The notes under the pieces were generated by a model. That model had not been told where the DNA came from, ran no database searches, and saw nothing but the letters and a program-made list of their open reading frames with translations. DNA of 64,000 nucleotides from VAZQ01 sp036557705 (GTDB taxonomy: Bacteria; Pseudomonadota; Alphaproteobacteria; Rhizobiales; Xanthobacteraceae), in NCBI GenBank assembly GCA_036557705.1, contig DATBHB010000159.1, positions 110,062 through 174,061 on the forward strand. The letters are read 5' to 3'. Both the position numbers and the translations under genes were made by a program. Shown here one piece after another: positions 17,000 to 25,412 of this stretch (position 1 is the stretch's first letter; the number at the start of each line of letters is the position of its first letter).

Positions 17000-17157
17000 C
17001 CTCATGCTGAGGAGGTCACGCACAGCTTGCTGTGCGTGACCGTCTCGAAGCATGAGGCGGCCAGGTCCGGGCCGCCCTCATGGTTCGAGACGGCGCGCGC
17101 CCTCAAGACGAGAACAGAGGCGCGAGTGCAAACGGGCGCGCGCCTCCTCACCATGAC
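17000..17157. repeat. Palindromic repeat, CCTCATGCTGAGGAGG family
   Basis: The element has arms CCTCATGCTGAGGAGGTCAC with GTGACCGTCTCGAAGCATGAGG. A second block follows with CCCTCATGGTTCGAGACGG and CCTCCTCACCATGAC. Related copies lie at 19017, 20661, 23136, 40483 and 59848, and inside imuB and dnaE2. It fills the gap between two minus-strand genes. Confidence 0.8.
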
Positions 17158-17168
17158 GGCGGATGACC

Positions 17169-18167
17169 CTACGACCAAGTGGCAAAGCTCAAGCCGGTGC
17201 CCGTGCCGGCTGGCGTGCGATAGCCGGGGACATATTCGAACCAGTCGAGATCGAGGTGCTCGACGGCGCCGGCAAGTGCCACCCAATTGAGGATTTCGGA
17301 ACTGCCGGCTTGGAGCTTGTTGCGCGGAAGCCTCTGCAAGAATCCAGCATCTTTATCGGCACAGGCCTTGAGAATAGCGCGATCGAAATCCTCATCGACC
17401 AGGAAATGGCTCAATCCTCCGGAGGCGAGGACGCCGATGCGAGCATCCTCGCGAAAATCGGCGACGGTCTGGCGTAGTGCCTGCCCGAACGCATAACAGC
17501 GGCGCGGTCGCGGTTGATTCGGCGGATAATAGGTGTTGAGGAAAATGGGCACCACCGATACCGGGCGCACCGGATCCATGACACGGCGATGCACATAGGC
17601 GATTGCGTGACCCTCGCCTTCGCCCTCCGGCAAGCGTTGCGAGGCCGCGACGTCGAAACCCGCATCCATCATGGATTCAATGATATGAATGGCGAGGTCG
17701 GAATGGACCGGATAATCGCGCGGCCGCTCGTCCTCGAAAACGGCCTGCCGGTTCTTGACGTACCATTCGGGAAAACGCCGGCGGTAGTTCTCGTGCTGCT
17801 CGTTGCTGTTGCGAATGGTTTCGCCGTAGTAGATGGCGAAGGCCGGCCGGCAATCCTCCTTGTAGCTCTCGTCCTGATCGTCCCCGATTACAATCAGTGC
17901 ATCGAGGCCGGCACTCGCCAAAGCTTGTGCCAAACGCTTGATCGCCGCGCGCGCGAGGTTTTGCCGGGCAATGAGTTGCTCGGGCGCTACCATATGGGCG
18001 AGTTTCGGGTCAGCCCTTTCGAGCAGATCCCCGTAGGTGACCGGGCGGCCTTCCTTGTCGCGGTGCTTGATCGCCTTGTCGGTCTCCTCGAATCGGCGCA
18101 GCGTCTCGTCGGAGGCCAGCAGCATCGGCGTGTGCGATGTTCCGAGCCCGAGTACAATTCTTGCCAT
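17169..18167 (-). CDS. LigB-type (class III) extradiol ring-cleavage dioxygenase
   Basis: A 332-residue catalytic-subunit protein of the LigB superfamily, as in protocatechuate 4,5-, gallate and 3-O-methylgallate dioxygenases. It shows GLGTSHTPML with the early iron histidine, LIVIGDDQDESY, FAIYYGETI, and VLASGGLSHFLVD near the C-terminal active-site region. The start at 18167 (MARIVLGLG) is preceded by GGAGAGG; the upstream in-frame codons are not needed. It is transcribed away from the dienelactone hydrolase gene across a 94-base gap, so the two probably share regulation. Confidence 0.9.
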   Translation of the reverse strand: MARIVLGLGTSHTPMLLASDETLRRFEETDKAIKHRDKEGRPVTYGDLLERADPKLAHMVAPEQLIARQNLARAAIKRLAQALASAGLDALIVIGDDQDESYKEDCRPAFAIYYGETIRNSNEQHENYRRRFPEWYVKNRQAVFEDERPRDYPVHSDLAIHIIESMMDAGFDVAASQRLPEGEGEGHAIAYVHRRVMDPVRPVSVVPIFLNTYYPPNQPRPRRCYAFGQALRQTVADFREDARIGVLASGGLSHFLVDEDFDRAILKACADKDAGFLQRLPRNKLQAGSSEILNWVALAGAVEHLDLDWFEYVPGYRTPAGTGTGLSFATWS

Positions 18168-18261
18168 CGGCCTCTCCTTCTCGGTCGCATTTGGCGGCAA
18201 ATGGCGCCATGATATGTTGGCGCGAGAAGCTCATCAACGACGTAGCAAACGAGGAAGCCTC

Positions 18262-19008
18262 ATGTCATATGAAGCTCAGCAGGCGGAAATCGTCCGCTTC
18301 CGAGGTCACAACGGCGATACCGGCGAGGCCTATTACGCCCGACCAATGCGCGCCGGCAAAGTGCCCGGAATGGTGGTCATTCATCATCTGCCCGGCTGGG
18401 ACGAGTGGATCACCGAGGTCGCACGTAAATTTGCGCACCACGGCTACGCGGCGATTGCGCCGCACCTCTATTTCCGCGATGGGCCGGGTAGTCCCGACGA
18501 TATTGGAGCGCGGGTGCGCGCTGCGGGCGGCGTCGCGGATGCGCAGGTGGTTGGCGATTGCGCTGGCTCGGCTGCGTTCCTTCGCCAGCAGCCTAATTCA
18601 AGCGGCAAGGTGGGCGTGATCGGTTTCTGCTCCGGCGGTCGCCATGCCTATCTCGTCGCTTGCAGCGCGCCCGGATTCGACGCGCTGGTGGACTGCTGGG
18701 GCGGCAATGTGGTTGTGGACGACAAGAAGCAGCTCGACGCCAAACGGCCGACGGCGCCAATCGATTTCACGGAAAAGCTGAACTGCCCGATGCTCGGTAT
18801 TTTTGGCAATGACGACCAGAATCCGAACCGCGATCATGTGAACCGCACCGAGGAGGTGCTCAAGAAGCTGGGCAGGAACTATGAGTTTTATCGCTACGAC
18901 GGCTGCGGACACGCTTTTTTCAATAGCTATCGAGTCTCGTACCGTCCCGAACAGGCTGTCGACGGCTGGAGCAAGGTGTTTGCATTTTTGAAGAAACACA
19001 TCGGATAA
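18262..19008 (+). CDS. Dienelactone hydrolase family protein
   Basis: A 248-residue alpha/beta hydrolase of the dienelactone hydrolase family, which uses a cysteine nucleophile. GFCSGGRHAYLVA supplies the cysteine, GNDDQNP the aspartate and CGHAFFN the histidine. Members open dienelactones or related enol lactones in aromatic breakdown. The ATG at 18262 follows an AGGAAG site. It is divergent from the LigB-type dioxygenase, so it may act on that enzyme's product or on a parallel branch. Confidence 0.9.
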   Translation: MSYEAQQAEIVRFRGHNGDTGEAYYARPMRAGKVPGMVVIHHLPGWDEWITEVARKFAHHGYAAIAPHLYFRDGPGSPDDIGARVRAAGGVADAQVVGDCAGSAAFLRQQPNSSGKVGVIGFCSGGRHAYLVACSAPGFDALVDCWGGNVVVDDKKQLDAKRPTAPIDFTEKLNCPMLGIFGNDDQNPNRDHVNRTEEVLKKLGRNYEFYRYDGCGHAFFNSYRVSYRPEQAVDGWSKVFAFLKKHIG

Positions 19009-19016
19009 GGTCACCG

Positions 19017-19144
19017 TCATCCTGAGGCGCGAGCGCGCAGCTTCGCGCGCGAGCCTCAAAGGATGAAGGAGGCGCGATCTCGGGCGTCCTCCTTCGAGGC
19101 TCGCACGCAATCAAGTAATTGCGTGCTCGCGCCTCAGGATGACG
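19017..19144. repeat. Palindromic repeat, CATCCTGAGG family
   Basis: GTCATCCTGAGGCGCGAGCGCG pairs with CGCGCGAGCCTCAAAGGATGA. It is followed by the mirrored block CCTTCGAGGCTCGCACGC with GCGTGCTCGCGCCTCAGGATGAC. It occupies the space between the dienelactone hydrolase and M20 genes. Confidence 0.82.
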
Positions 19145-19199
19145 ATCTGAGTTCTGATGGACGCAAGCATAAAGCGGTTAGGCAGCACAAGAACTCATC

Positions 19200-20654
19200 A
19201 TGCAAACCAACCTGACGCCGCAGCAAAAATTCCTGTTCGATTACATCGACCGCAATGCGCGCGCGATCGCGCTCCTGGGCGATAACATCTTTTTTTTCGG
19301 CGAACTCGGCATGCAGGAGTTCGAGACCGCAAAACTCATGACAAGGCTCCTCGAGCAAGGCGGCTTCAAGGTCGAGCGCGGAATATCGGGCTTTCCGACC
19401 GGCTTCTGCGCCAGTTACGGAACCGGCCATCCTGTCGTGGCGATTCACACCGAATACGACAGCTGCCCGGATAACTCTCAGGCAGCGGGCGTTCCCCGGC
19501 AAAGCTTCATCGTCGACGGTGCGCCCGGCCACTGCGAAGGCCATAATGTGAATGCGGCAGTGCTGGTTGCAACGGCGCTCGCGACCAGGCAGGCGATGGA
19601 GCGCTTCGGCCTGCCTGGCACGCTCAAAGTGTTCGGCGGTCCGGCCGAGGAGCAGCTCATCAGCCGGCCCTATTTCGTGCGCGACGGCTGGTTCGACGAT
19701 GTCGATGTCGCGTTCCACGACCATATCGGCGCGGAGTTCTCAGTGAGCCATGGGCTGCTGCAATCGGCGCTCGTCTCGGCGACATTCACGTTCCACGGCG
19801 AAACCGCGCATGCCGGCACTTCGCCTTGGAACGGACGCGACGCGCTCGATGCTGTGATGCTGATGGATGCCGGGCTGGCGCAATATCGCGAGCACATGCG
19901 CCCGACGATGCGCGCGCATCGCGTTGTGACCAACGGCGGCGATCAGCCCAATGTCATCCCCCGAACCGCCGCGATCTGGTGGTTCTTCCGGGATTTCACC
20001 GCCGAAGGCGCGCAAGCCCTGTTTGAGCAAGGGAAGCGGATCGCGTCGGGCGCCGCCATGATGTCGAATACCAGCTGCGACGTCGATGTGCTCAGCGCGG
20101 TGTGGCCGCTGCGCTGCAACCGCACGCTGGCGGAGCTGCTGCAACGCCAAATCGAGATCGTCGGTATGCCGGCCTGGACCGATGCGGAGGAGAAGCTCGC
20201 GCGCGAGCTGCAACAGAACGCAAAGGCAAAGGTCGAGGGGCTCCGGCACGACATCAGACCTCTGCGCGAACAGGCGGGACAACGGACCTCGGCGAATGAT
20301 GCGGGCGATATTTCCTGGAAAGTACCGATGGCGAAATTCTACTACCCGTCGAACGTGCCCAACATCAATTCGCACCATTGGGCGGCAGGCGTGGTGCTCG
20401 CCACTTCGATTGCCCACAAGGGCGCGGTTGCCGGCGCCAAGGCTTTTGCGGCCGCGGTAACTGAGTGTTTTGGAAATCCGGCCGTGGTCGAGGAAGCCAA
20501 ACGCACGTTTGAGCAGGAGCTTGACGGAGTGACATACAAATCCATGCTGCCGTCCGATCAGAAGCCGCCGATCGATCTCAACCGCGCCACCATGGAGAAA
20601 TTCCGCCCCGCCATGGCGAGACATTATTTGAAGGAAACGCCGGAGTTTACGTGA
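19200..20654 (+). CDS. M20-family amidohydrolase, AbgB-like
   Basis: A 484-residue protein of the M20 family, resembling the aminobenzoyl-glutamate hydrolase subunit AbgB. It has VVAIHTEYDSCP (first metal aspartate region), PGHCEGHNVNAAVLVATALA (metal histidines), KVFGGPAEEQLISRP (catalytic and metal glutamates) and FHDHIGAEF. A lid domain follows at about residues 200-330. Such enzymes cleave amide bonds of aryl-amino acids. No AbgA-like partner is visible beside it, whereas AbgAB of Escherichia coli is a heterodimer. ATG at 19200 is the first usable start after the repeat. Confidence 0.87.
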   Translation: MQTNLTPQQKFLFDYIDRNARAIALLGDNIFFFGELGMQEFETAKLMTRLLEQGGFKVERGISGFPTGFCASYGTGHPVVAIHTEYDSCPDNSQAAGVPRQSFIVDGAPGHCEGHNVNAAVLVATALATRQAMERFGLPGTLKVFGGPAEEQLISRPYFVRDGWFDDVDVAFHDHIGAEFSVSHGLLQSALVSATFTFHGETAHAGTSPWNGRDALDAVMLMDAGLAQYREHMRPTMRAHRVVTNGGDQPNVIPRTAAIWWFFRDFTAEGAQALFEQGKRIASGAAMMSNTSCDVDVLSAVWPLRCNRTLAELLQRQIEIVGMPAWTDAEEKLARELQQNAKAKVEGLRHDIRPLREQAGQRTSANDAGDISWKVPMAKFYYPSNVPNINSHHWAAGVVLATSIAHKGAVAGAKAFAAAVTECFGNPAVVEEAKRTFEQELDGVTYKSMLPSDQKPPIDLNRATMEKFRPAMARHYLKETPEFT

Positions 20655-20660
20655 GGCGGT

Positions 20661-20779
20661 CGTCCTGAGGCGCGAGCGCGCTCTTCGCGCGCGAGCCTCG
20701 AAGGATGACGGCCCGGCACCCGTACGTCATCCTTCGAGGCGCGCGCCAAAAACAGCGGCGCGTGCGCCTCAGGATGACG
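20661..20779. repeat. Palindromic repeat, CATCCTGAGG family
   Basis: CGTCCTGAGGCGCGAGCGCG pairs with CGCGCGAGCCTCGAAGGATGACG. The second half runs ACGTCATCCTTCGAGGCGCG to GCGCCTCAGGATGACG. The last ATG of the element (20774) is in frame with the next gene and could be mistaken for its start. Confidence 0.82.
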
Positions 20780-20797
20780 ATCAGAGAGAAGCGCACC

Positions 20798-21724
20798 GTG
20801 CCGATCTATCTTACCGAACGCGACGTTGCCGAATTCCTCGACATGCCGTCCGCCATCAAGGCGCTGCGCGAGGCTTTTCTGGCGCGCAGGAGGGGGGAAG
20901 CGACCGTCGTCCCGCGCACGCGCTGGGAATTCGGCGGGCGGCGGCTCAATGTGATGGGCGGCGGCATCACGCCGCAGGGCCGCTATGTTCTCAAAGCCTA
21001 CGGTTCATCCGCCTATCACGTGCTGCTCTATTCCGCCGAAGGCTTGCTCGCCGTGATCGAGGCCGATTATTTAGGGGTAATCCGCACCGGGGCCGCGACC
21101 GCAGTTGCGACCGAGGCAATGGCGCGGCCGAACGGCCGCAGAGTTGCTCTCATTGGCGCCGGTCGGCAGGCGCACGGCCAGGCACTGGCCCTCAAGGCGA
21201 TCGATCGGCTTGAGGAGATCGCCGTTTTCGCGCGCCATCGCGATAAGCTGGAAACCTTTTGCGAAACAATCGAGAAGGAACTCGGTCGCCCGGTGCGCGC
21301 GGCAGCCTCGGGTGAAGAAGCCGCCTTCGACGCCGATATCGTGGTGACGGCGACCACTTCGCCTACTCCCGTACTGATGCATGGGTGGCTGAAGGCCGGC
21401 GTCCACATCAATGCGATGGGAGCGAACGCCGCCAGTCGCCGCGAGATCGACTCCCAAATCGTCCGGTTCGCAGGGCTGCTGGTGACCGACGACATCGCGC
21501 AGGCCAGGATCGAAGCCGCGGAATTCATCGACCTCGCGAGCGCCGGCCAGCTCGACTGGGAGCGCGTGAGACCGCTTCACGAGATCATCGGTTCGTCCGG
21601 CTTTGTACGGGATGCTGGTTCGATCACGCTGTTCAAATCGCTGGGCATCGGACTCGAAGACGTGGCGGTGGCCTCCGCGATCTACGATCGGGCACTGGCC
21701 ACTGGCCGCTTCAAACCGCTTTGA
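20798..21724 (+). CDS. Ornithine cyclodeaminase/mu-crystallin family protein
   Basis: A 308-residue protein of the OCD/mu-crystallin family. It has PIYLTERDVAEFLDMPSAI, KAYGSSAYHVLLY, GVIRTGAATAVATEAMARP and the nucleotide loop ALIGAGRQAHGQALAL, then DIVVTATTSPTPVL. Members are NAD(P)-dependent imine/amino-acid deaminating enzymes. The start is placed at GTG 20798, which follows an AGAGAGAAG site. An in-frame ATG at 20774 belongs to the repeat and would add eight residues. Its position after the M20 amidohydrolase suggests it handles the released amino acid or imine. Confidence 0.85.
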   Translation: MPIYLTERDVAEFLDMPSAIKALREAFLARRRGEATVVPRTRWEFGGRRLNVMGGGITPQGRYVLKAYGSSAYHVLLYSAEGLLAVIEADYLGVIRTGAATAVATEAMARPNGRRVALIGAGRQAHGQALALKAIDRLEEIAVFARHRDKLETFCETIEKELGRPVRAAASGEEAAFDADIVVTATTSPTPVLMHGWLKAGVHINAMGANAASRREIDSQIVRFAGLLVTDDIAQARIEAAEFIDLASAGQLDWERVRPLHEIIGSSGFVRDAGSITLFKSLGIGLEDVAVASAIYDRALATGRFKPL

Positions 21725-21756
21725 TGCAGGGCAGGTAGCTGCAACAATGCCGATGG

Positions 21757-21885
21757 TAGGGCGCAATAGCGGAGCATCTCACCCTCGAACGGCGCGATGC
21801 TCCGCGTATTGCGCCACTCCCGAAAACGGCGCAATACGCTCGCTCTCGCCCTGCCGGCGCTCGCGCGTCGCTGTTGCACCCTACA
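21757..21885. repeat. Palindromic repeat, GTAGGGCGCAATA family
   Basis: GTAGGGCGCAATAGCGGAGC pairs partly with GATGCTCCGCGTATTGCGCC. A second GGCGCAATACGC lies further right, and GTTGCACCCTAC closes the element. This is the only copy of this type in the window. The gap otherwise holds no gene. Confidence 0.65.
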
Positions 21886-21935
21886 CGTCACGCGCTGTAG
21901 CTCCGACAATGGGCTGAATGGACCAGGAGCACGTC

Positions 21936-23129
21936 ATGGCATTCCGGCCGCCAACCTATGACGACATCGTCAATTCCAAATACGCGAGCGCGCTGCCGGC
22001 TCCGGCCGTGCTGCCGCAGACCGAGACTCGAAACTATTTTCAGGCGATCGATAACCTGATCAAGGTCTACGCCATCCGCCCCAGCGACAAGGTCCTGTTC
22101 CTGACCGATCCGCTTCTCGACCGCCGCGTGGTCGATGCGATCTCCGGAATTGCCAATTCGCGCGGCGTGTTCCCACATGAGTTCATGGCCCCGACCACCC
22201 AGCTTCACGACTGCCCGCCGGAAGCGGTCCCGTTGGTCGAGCAGGCAACCTTCGTGGTCTCGACCTGGTTCTGCTCGGTTAATGCGCCGCTCTTCCTCAA
22301 GCTGCGCAAGGAGAAGGGGCAGCGCTGGGTGAAGATCACGTATTTCCGCAACCTCGATCTCCTGCACACGCCGCAGGCGCGGTTTCCGGTCGATCTGATC
22401 GGCGAGATTATCCGCGCGACAGCGCGCATGTACCCAAAGGATCACGACTTCGACATGACCTTTTCGGATGCGCGCGGCACCGATCTTGTAATCAAGTTCA
22501 CGCCCGAGATGGTCAAGAACCTGCACACCGAGAACCGCTGGCGCGGGCGCGACCGGGCCGACGAGGACGGCTGCTACGTGCATCATCTGCCCACCCACGG
22601 GCCCAACATCTACGGCCGCACCTGCTTCAAGCGCGATGCGGGCAGGAGTCCCGCCATGGGCGGCATTGTTTATCCGCAATGGGCGATCGGATTCGAGAAA
22701 CCGTTTCGGGACAAGGTTGGAATCGAGTACAAGGACGCGGTCGTGGTCAAGGTGCACGGCAATTCGATGGAAGCCGAGATCATGCGCGACATGCTGGTCG
22801 GGGTGAACGCGACGCTGCACGAACTGGGCTGCGGCTTCAACCCGAAATATCCGCGGTTCAAAGCCTATCCGGCAGGGTCCAACGCGCCCGGCGCCCTGCA
22901 TTTCGGCACCGACGCGGACCGGCCGAGCGAATTCATGCATCGCGCGGTGCCGCGTTGGGAGGAGCCGCACACCCACCAGGACTGCGTGGTGTTCGACATG
23001 ACCGTGAGGCTCGGCAACACGACCATGATCGACAATGGTTTTCTGATGGCGCTGCGCGATCCGCAGGTAGTCAGTGAAGCGAGCAAATACGGCGATCCGA
23101 TCGAGTTGCTGGAAAGTTTTGTGGAGTAA
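21936..23129 (+). CDS. M29 aminopeptidase-like metalloprotein (NicX/2,5-dihydroxypyridine dioxygenase-like)
   Basis: A 397-residue protein. The DKVLFLTDPLLDRRVVDAI opening and the C-terminal segment HFGTDADRPSEFMHRAVPRWEEPHTHQD, rich in histidine and acidic residues, resemble the M29 (aminopeptidase T) fold. That fold also includes the pyridine-ring dioxygenase NicX. The aspartates and histidines of that segment could hold the metal. ATG 21936 was chosen because AGGAG sits 7 bases upstream; an in-frame ATG at 21918 has no such site. Peptidase and ring-cleavage roles cannot be separated from sequence alone, though the surrounding catabolic genes favour the latter. Confidence 0.68.
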   Translation: MAFRPPTYDDIVNSKYASALPAPAVLPQTETRNYFQAIDNLIKVYAIRPSDKVLFLTDPLLDRRVVDAISGIANSRGVFPHEFMAPTTQLHDCPPEAVPLVEQATFVVSTWFCSVNAPLFLKLRKEKGQRWVKITYFRNLDLLHTPQARFPVDLIGEIIRATARMYPKDHDFDMTFSDARGTDLVIKFTPEMVKNLHTENRWRGRDRADEDGCYVHHLPTHGPNIYGRTCFKRDAGRSPAMGGIVYPQWAIGFEKPFRDKVGIEYKDAVVVKVHGNSMEAEIMRDMLVGVNATLHELGCGFNPKYPRFKAYPAGSNAPGALHFGTDADRPSEFMHRAVPRWEEPHTHQDCVVFDMTVRLGNTTMIDNGFLMALRDPQVVSEASKYGDPIELLESFVE

Positions 23130-23135
23130 ATAAAT

Positions 23136-23249
23136 CCTCATGGTGAGGAGCGCGCGTTCTTCACGCGCGCGTCTCGAACCATGAGGCCGCCCCATCCTTC
23201 GAGACGGTCACGCGCAGGAAATCTGCGCGTGACCTCCTCAGGACGAGGC
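23136..23249. repeat. Palindromic repeat, CCTCATGGTGAGGAG family
   Basis: CCTCATGGTGAGGAGCGCGCG pairs with CGCGCGTCTCGAACCATGAGG. The second block runs from CATCCTTCGAGACGGTCACGCGC to GCGCGTGACCTCCTCAGGACGAGG. It sits between two co-directional genes. Confidence 0.8.
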
Positions 23250-23278
23250 GGTGCAAGGCAGAGTTTGGAGCTAATGAG

Positions 23279-24355
23279 ATGATTAAACGCTCTCTTGTGC
23301 TCGCAGCCAGCACCTTACTTTTTGCTGCCTCGCCCGCCTCGGCGCAGTTTTACAAGGACAAGACCTTGACATTGCTCGTCAATTACGCGGTCGGCGGCAA
23401 TGCCGATACCGAGGCGCGCGTTTATCAGCATTCTCTATCCAAGTATATTCCGGGGCATCCCACCATTCTCGTGCGCAACGTCGCCGGGGCCGGCGGCGCC
23501 ACCGCCATGAACCAGCTCGGGCTCAATATCGGCTCGCAGGCGGACGGGCTGACCGCGGGCTATTTCACGATGAGTGCGACCACTTCGATCATCGACGACC
23601 CGGTGCTCAAGGTGAAGACCACGGAGTTCGTTCCGATCGTGGCGGCGCGAGGCTGGAACGTCGTCTATGCCCGCAAGGACATCGTGCCTGGCGGCTATAT
23701 GAAGCCCGCCGATTTCAGAAACGCCACGAACATTTTTGCCGGCGGCTACGCCCGCGCAAGTTCCCACGACACGCGGCTGCGGCTCTCGCTTGAAATCATG
23801 GGCAAGCCCTACACGATGGTGACCGGTTTTCCGGGTACGGCGCAAGTGAACAAAGCAATGCTGCAGAACGAAGTAAATTTCACCGGCAGCTCGCTGCCCG
23901 GCTTCCAGACCCAGGTGATCCCGCAGATCATCAAGCCGGGCGTCGGGGTCTCGCTGTTTCATTATCCGGTAATGGGACCGAACAGCAAACCCGTGGGCAA
24001 TCCGGCGCTCGAACGGCAGGGCATACCGACATTCGATGAATTTTATCGGGAAGCGTTCGGAAAGGAGCCGAGCGGGGCAAAATACAGCGCGCTGTTCCTG
24101 ATGAACGACATCAGCACCAAAATGCAGCGTGCCGTGTTTCTGCCCAAGGGCTCGCCTGCGGAGGCGGCAGCCGCCCTGCGGGACGCTTTCGTCGCGCTCG
24201 AAAAGGACAGGGACTTCATCGAGGATTATAAGAAGATCACCGGCGAGGAACCTGATCTCGTTCCGGCCGACGAAGTCCAGCGTATTTTCCAGCGCATCCG
24301 CACCGTCGATCCCGACGTCAAGCGCGTGCTCAAGGAATCCGTCGGCGAGGGATAA
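23279..24355 (+). CDS. Bug-type (tripartite tricarboxylate) binding receptor
   Basis: A 358-residue protein with a standard Sec signal (MIKRSLVLAASTLLFAASPASA, then QFYKDKTLTLLVNYAVGG). The mature protein shows ARVYQHSLSKYIPGHP and RNVAGAGGATAMNQLG, the ligand-binding loops of Bug receptors. It lacks the TctA/TctB membrane proteins nearby, like the other two receptors here. A GGAG site 9 bases upstream supports the ATG at 23279. It probably serves the preceding dioxygenase-like gene's substrate, by position only. Confidence 0.88.
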   Translation: MIKRSLVLAASTLLFAASPASAQFYKDKTLTLLVNYAVGGNADTEARVYQHSLSKYIPGHPTILVRNVAGAGGATAMNQLGLNIGSQADGLTAGYFTMSATTSIIDDPVLKVKTTEFVPIVAARGWNVVYARKDIVPGGYMKPADFRNATNIFAGGYARASSHDTRLRLSLEIMGKPYTMVTGFPGTAQVNKAMLQNEVNFTGSSLPGFQTQVIPQIIKPGVGVSLFHYPVMGPNSKPVGNPALERQGIPTFDEFYREAFGKEPSGAKYSALFLMNDISTKMQRAVFLPKGSPAEAAAALRDAFVALEKDRDFIEDYKKITGEEPDLVPADEVQRIFQRIRTVDPDVKRVLKESVGEG

Positions 24356-24393
24356 TTACGCAGTGGTGGGCGGCGGCTCAATGCGGAGGATCT

Positions 24394-24463
24394 GTAGCCC
24401 GGATTACGCGATTGACCGTGCATGCCTGATGCCATCTTCGCGAAATCGCGCAATCCGGGCTAC
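24394..24463. repeat. Inverted repeat GTAGCCCGGATTACGCGATT
   Basis: The left arm GTAGCCCGGATTACGCGATT pairs with AATCGCGCAATCCGGGCTAC on the right, over a loop of about 30 bases. It separates the convergent receptor and SDR genes and is a plausible bidirectional terminator. This TAGCCCGGAT type is common in related genomes. Confidence 0.75.
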
Positions 24464-24484
24464 TGTTACCGATCGCATATCGGA

Positions 24485-25210
24485 TCAATGCAGCGTCGTG
24501 CCGCCCGAGACGTCGAGACAGGTGCCGGTGATATGGGCGGCATCATCGGAGAGGAGGAACGCGACGGCCTTGCCGACGTCCTCGGCGGAAGTGACCCGCT
24601 GCAGCGGATTGCGCCCTGCCTCGCCGTTGGATTTCTTCCATCGTGCCTCGGCGCTGCCCGGAGCGATCGTATTGACCCGGATGCCGGCGGGGCCGACTTC
24701 CTGCGCGAGTGCCTGGCTGAAAACAATGACGGCGGCCTTCGCCGCCGAATAGAGCGATGCCTGCGGACCGCCGCGCAAGCCGCGGCTCGCCGCGATGCTG
24801 ACGATCGAGCCCCGCTTGGCCGCGATCATGCCCGGCAAAACCGCATGCGTGCAATGGAGCACGCTCTGAAAGTTCACGTTGAGGATGCGAGCCCAGACTT
24901 CCGGCGCCGTGTCAACGAAATCGGACTTGGCGATGCCGAGCCCGCGCATGCCGCCGGCTGCGTTGACGAGCGCATCGATGCCGCCGTGACCCTCGCGGAG
25001 GTCCTCAATAATCGCATCCACCTGACCCCGATCGGTCGCGTCGAGCCGCAGCGCCTGCGTTTTCGGCGCCCCACCGGAGATGCGCGCGACCTCTTGCGCG
25101 AGATCGAGCCGGATATCAGTAACGGCGACCGTCCAGCCGCGCGCCACCAGAGCCCGGGTAATGCCTTGTCCGATGGCACTGCCGCCGCCGGTGAGCAATG
25201 CGAGTGGCAT
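24485..25210 (-). CDS. Short-chain dehydrogenase/reductase (SDR)
   Basis: A 241-residue classical SDR. The cofactor loop is LLTGGGSAIGQGITRAL, followed by NAAGGMRG, a catalytic serine in VSIAASRG and the YSAAK tyrosine-lysine pair. It ends with HITGTCLDVSGGTTLH. The start at 25210 (MPLALLTGG) is right for the fold; the longer upstream frame is unrelated sequence. It is divergent from the cyclase gene across 202 bases with no repeat, so that gap may hold promoters for both. Confidence 0.88.
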   Translation of the reverse strand: MPLALLTGGGSAIGQGITRALVARGWTVAVTDIRLDLAQEVARISGGAPKTQALRLDATDRGQVDAIIEDLREGHGGIDALVNAAGGMRGLGIAKSDFVDTAPEVWARILNVNFQSVLHCTHAVLPGMIAAKRGSIVSIAASRGLRGGPQASLYSAAKAAVIVFSQALAQEVGPAGIRVNTIAPGSAEARWKKSNGEAGRNPLQRVTSAEDVGKAVAFLLSDDAAHITGTCLDVSGGTTLH

Positions 25211-25412
25211 GACTTCGCCGCTATTCAAGCCTGATGCCGGCCGCGCGCGCGACCTTGTCCCAACGGGCGCTCTCGGTTTTGATGAGCACAACACTGCGGA
25301 TCAACATTGTCACGAACGGCTCCCTCATGCTTTGTTTCGAGATCGTCGCGCCTCGCTTCGATCCAGTAAATCGGAAACGAACGGGGCGCAACTGATCATC
25401 CGGAGCCCAACG

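Noticed and set aside
20774..20797. ATG 20774 as start of the ornithine cyclodeaminase-like gene
   Set aside because: This ATG is part of the CAGGATGACG end common to the repeat family. The GTG at 20798 has its own ribosome site and matches the family N-terminus.
21888..23195. A 435-codon minus-strand frame opposite the M29-like gene
   Set aside because: It is composed of arginine-, histidine- and valine-rich sequence typical of antisense shadows and has no ribosome site. The plus-strand protein has clear conserved blocks.
17000..24000. A CRISPR-like array from regularly recurring GC-rich repeats
   Set aside because: Copies are separated by whole genes, vary in sequence, are palindromic across their length and lack uniform spacers. 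No cas genes are present.
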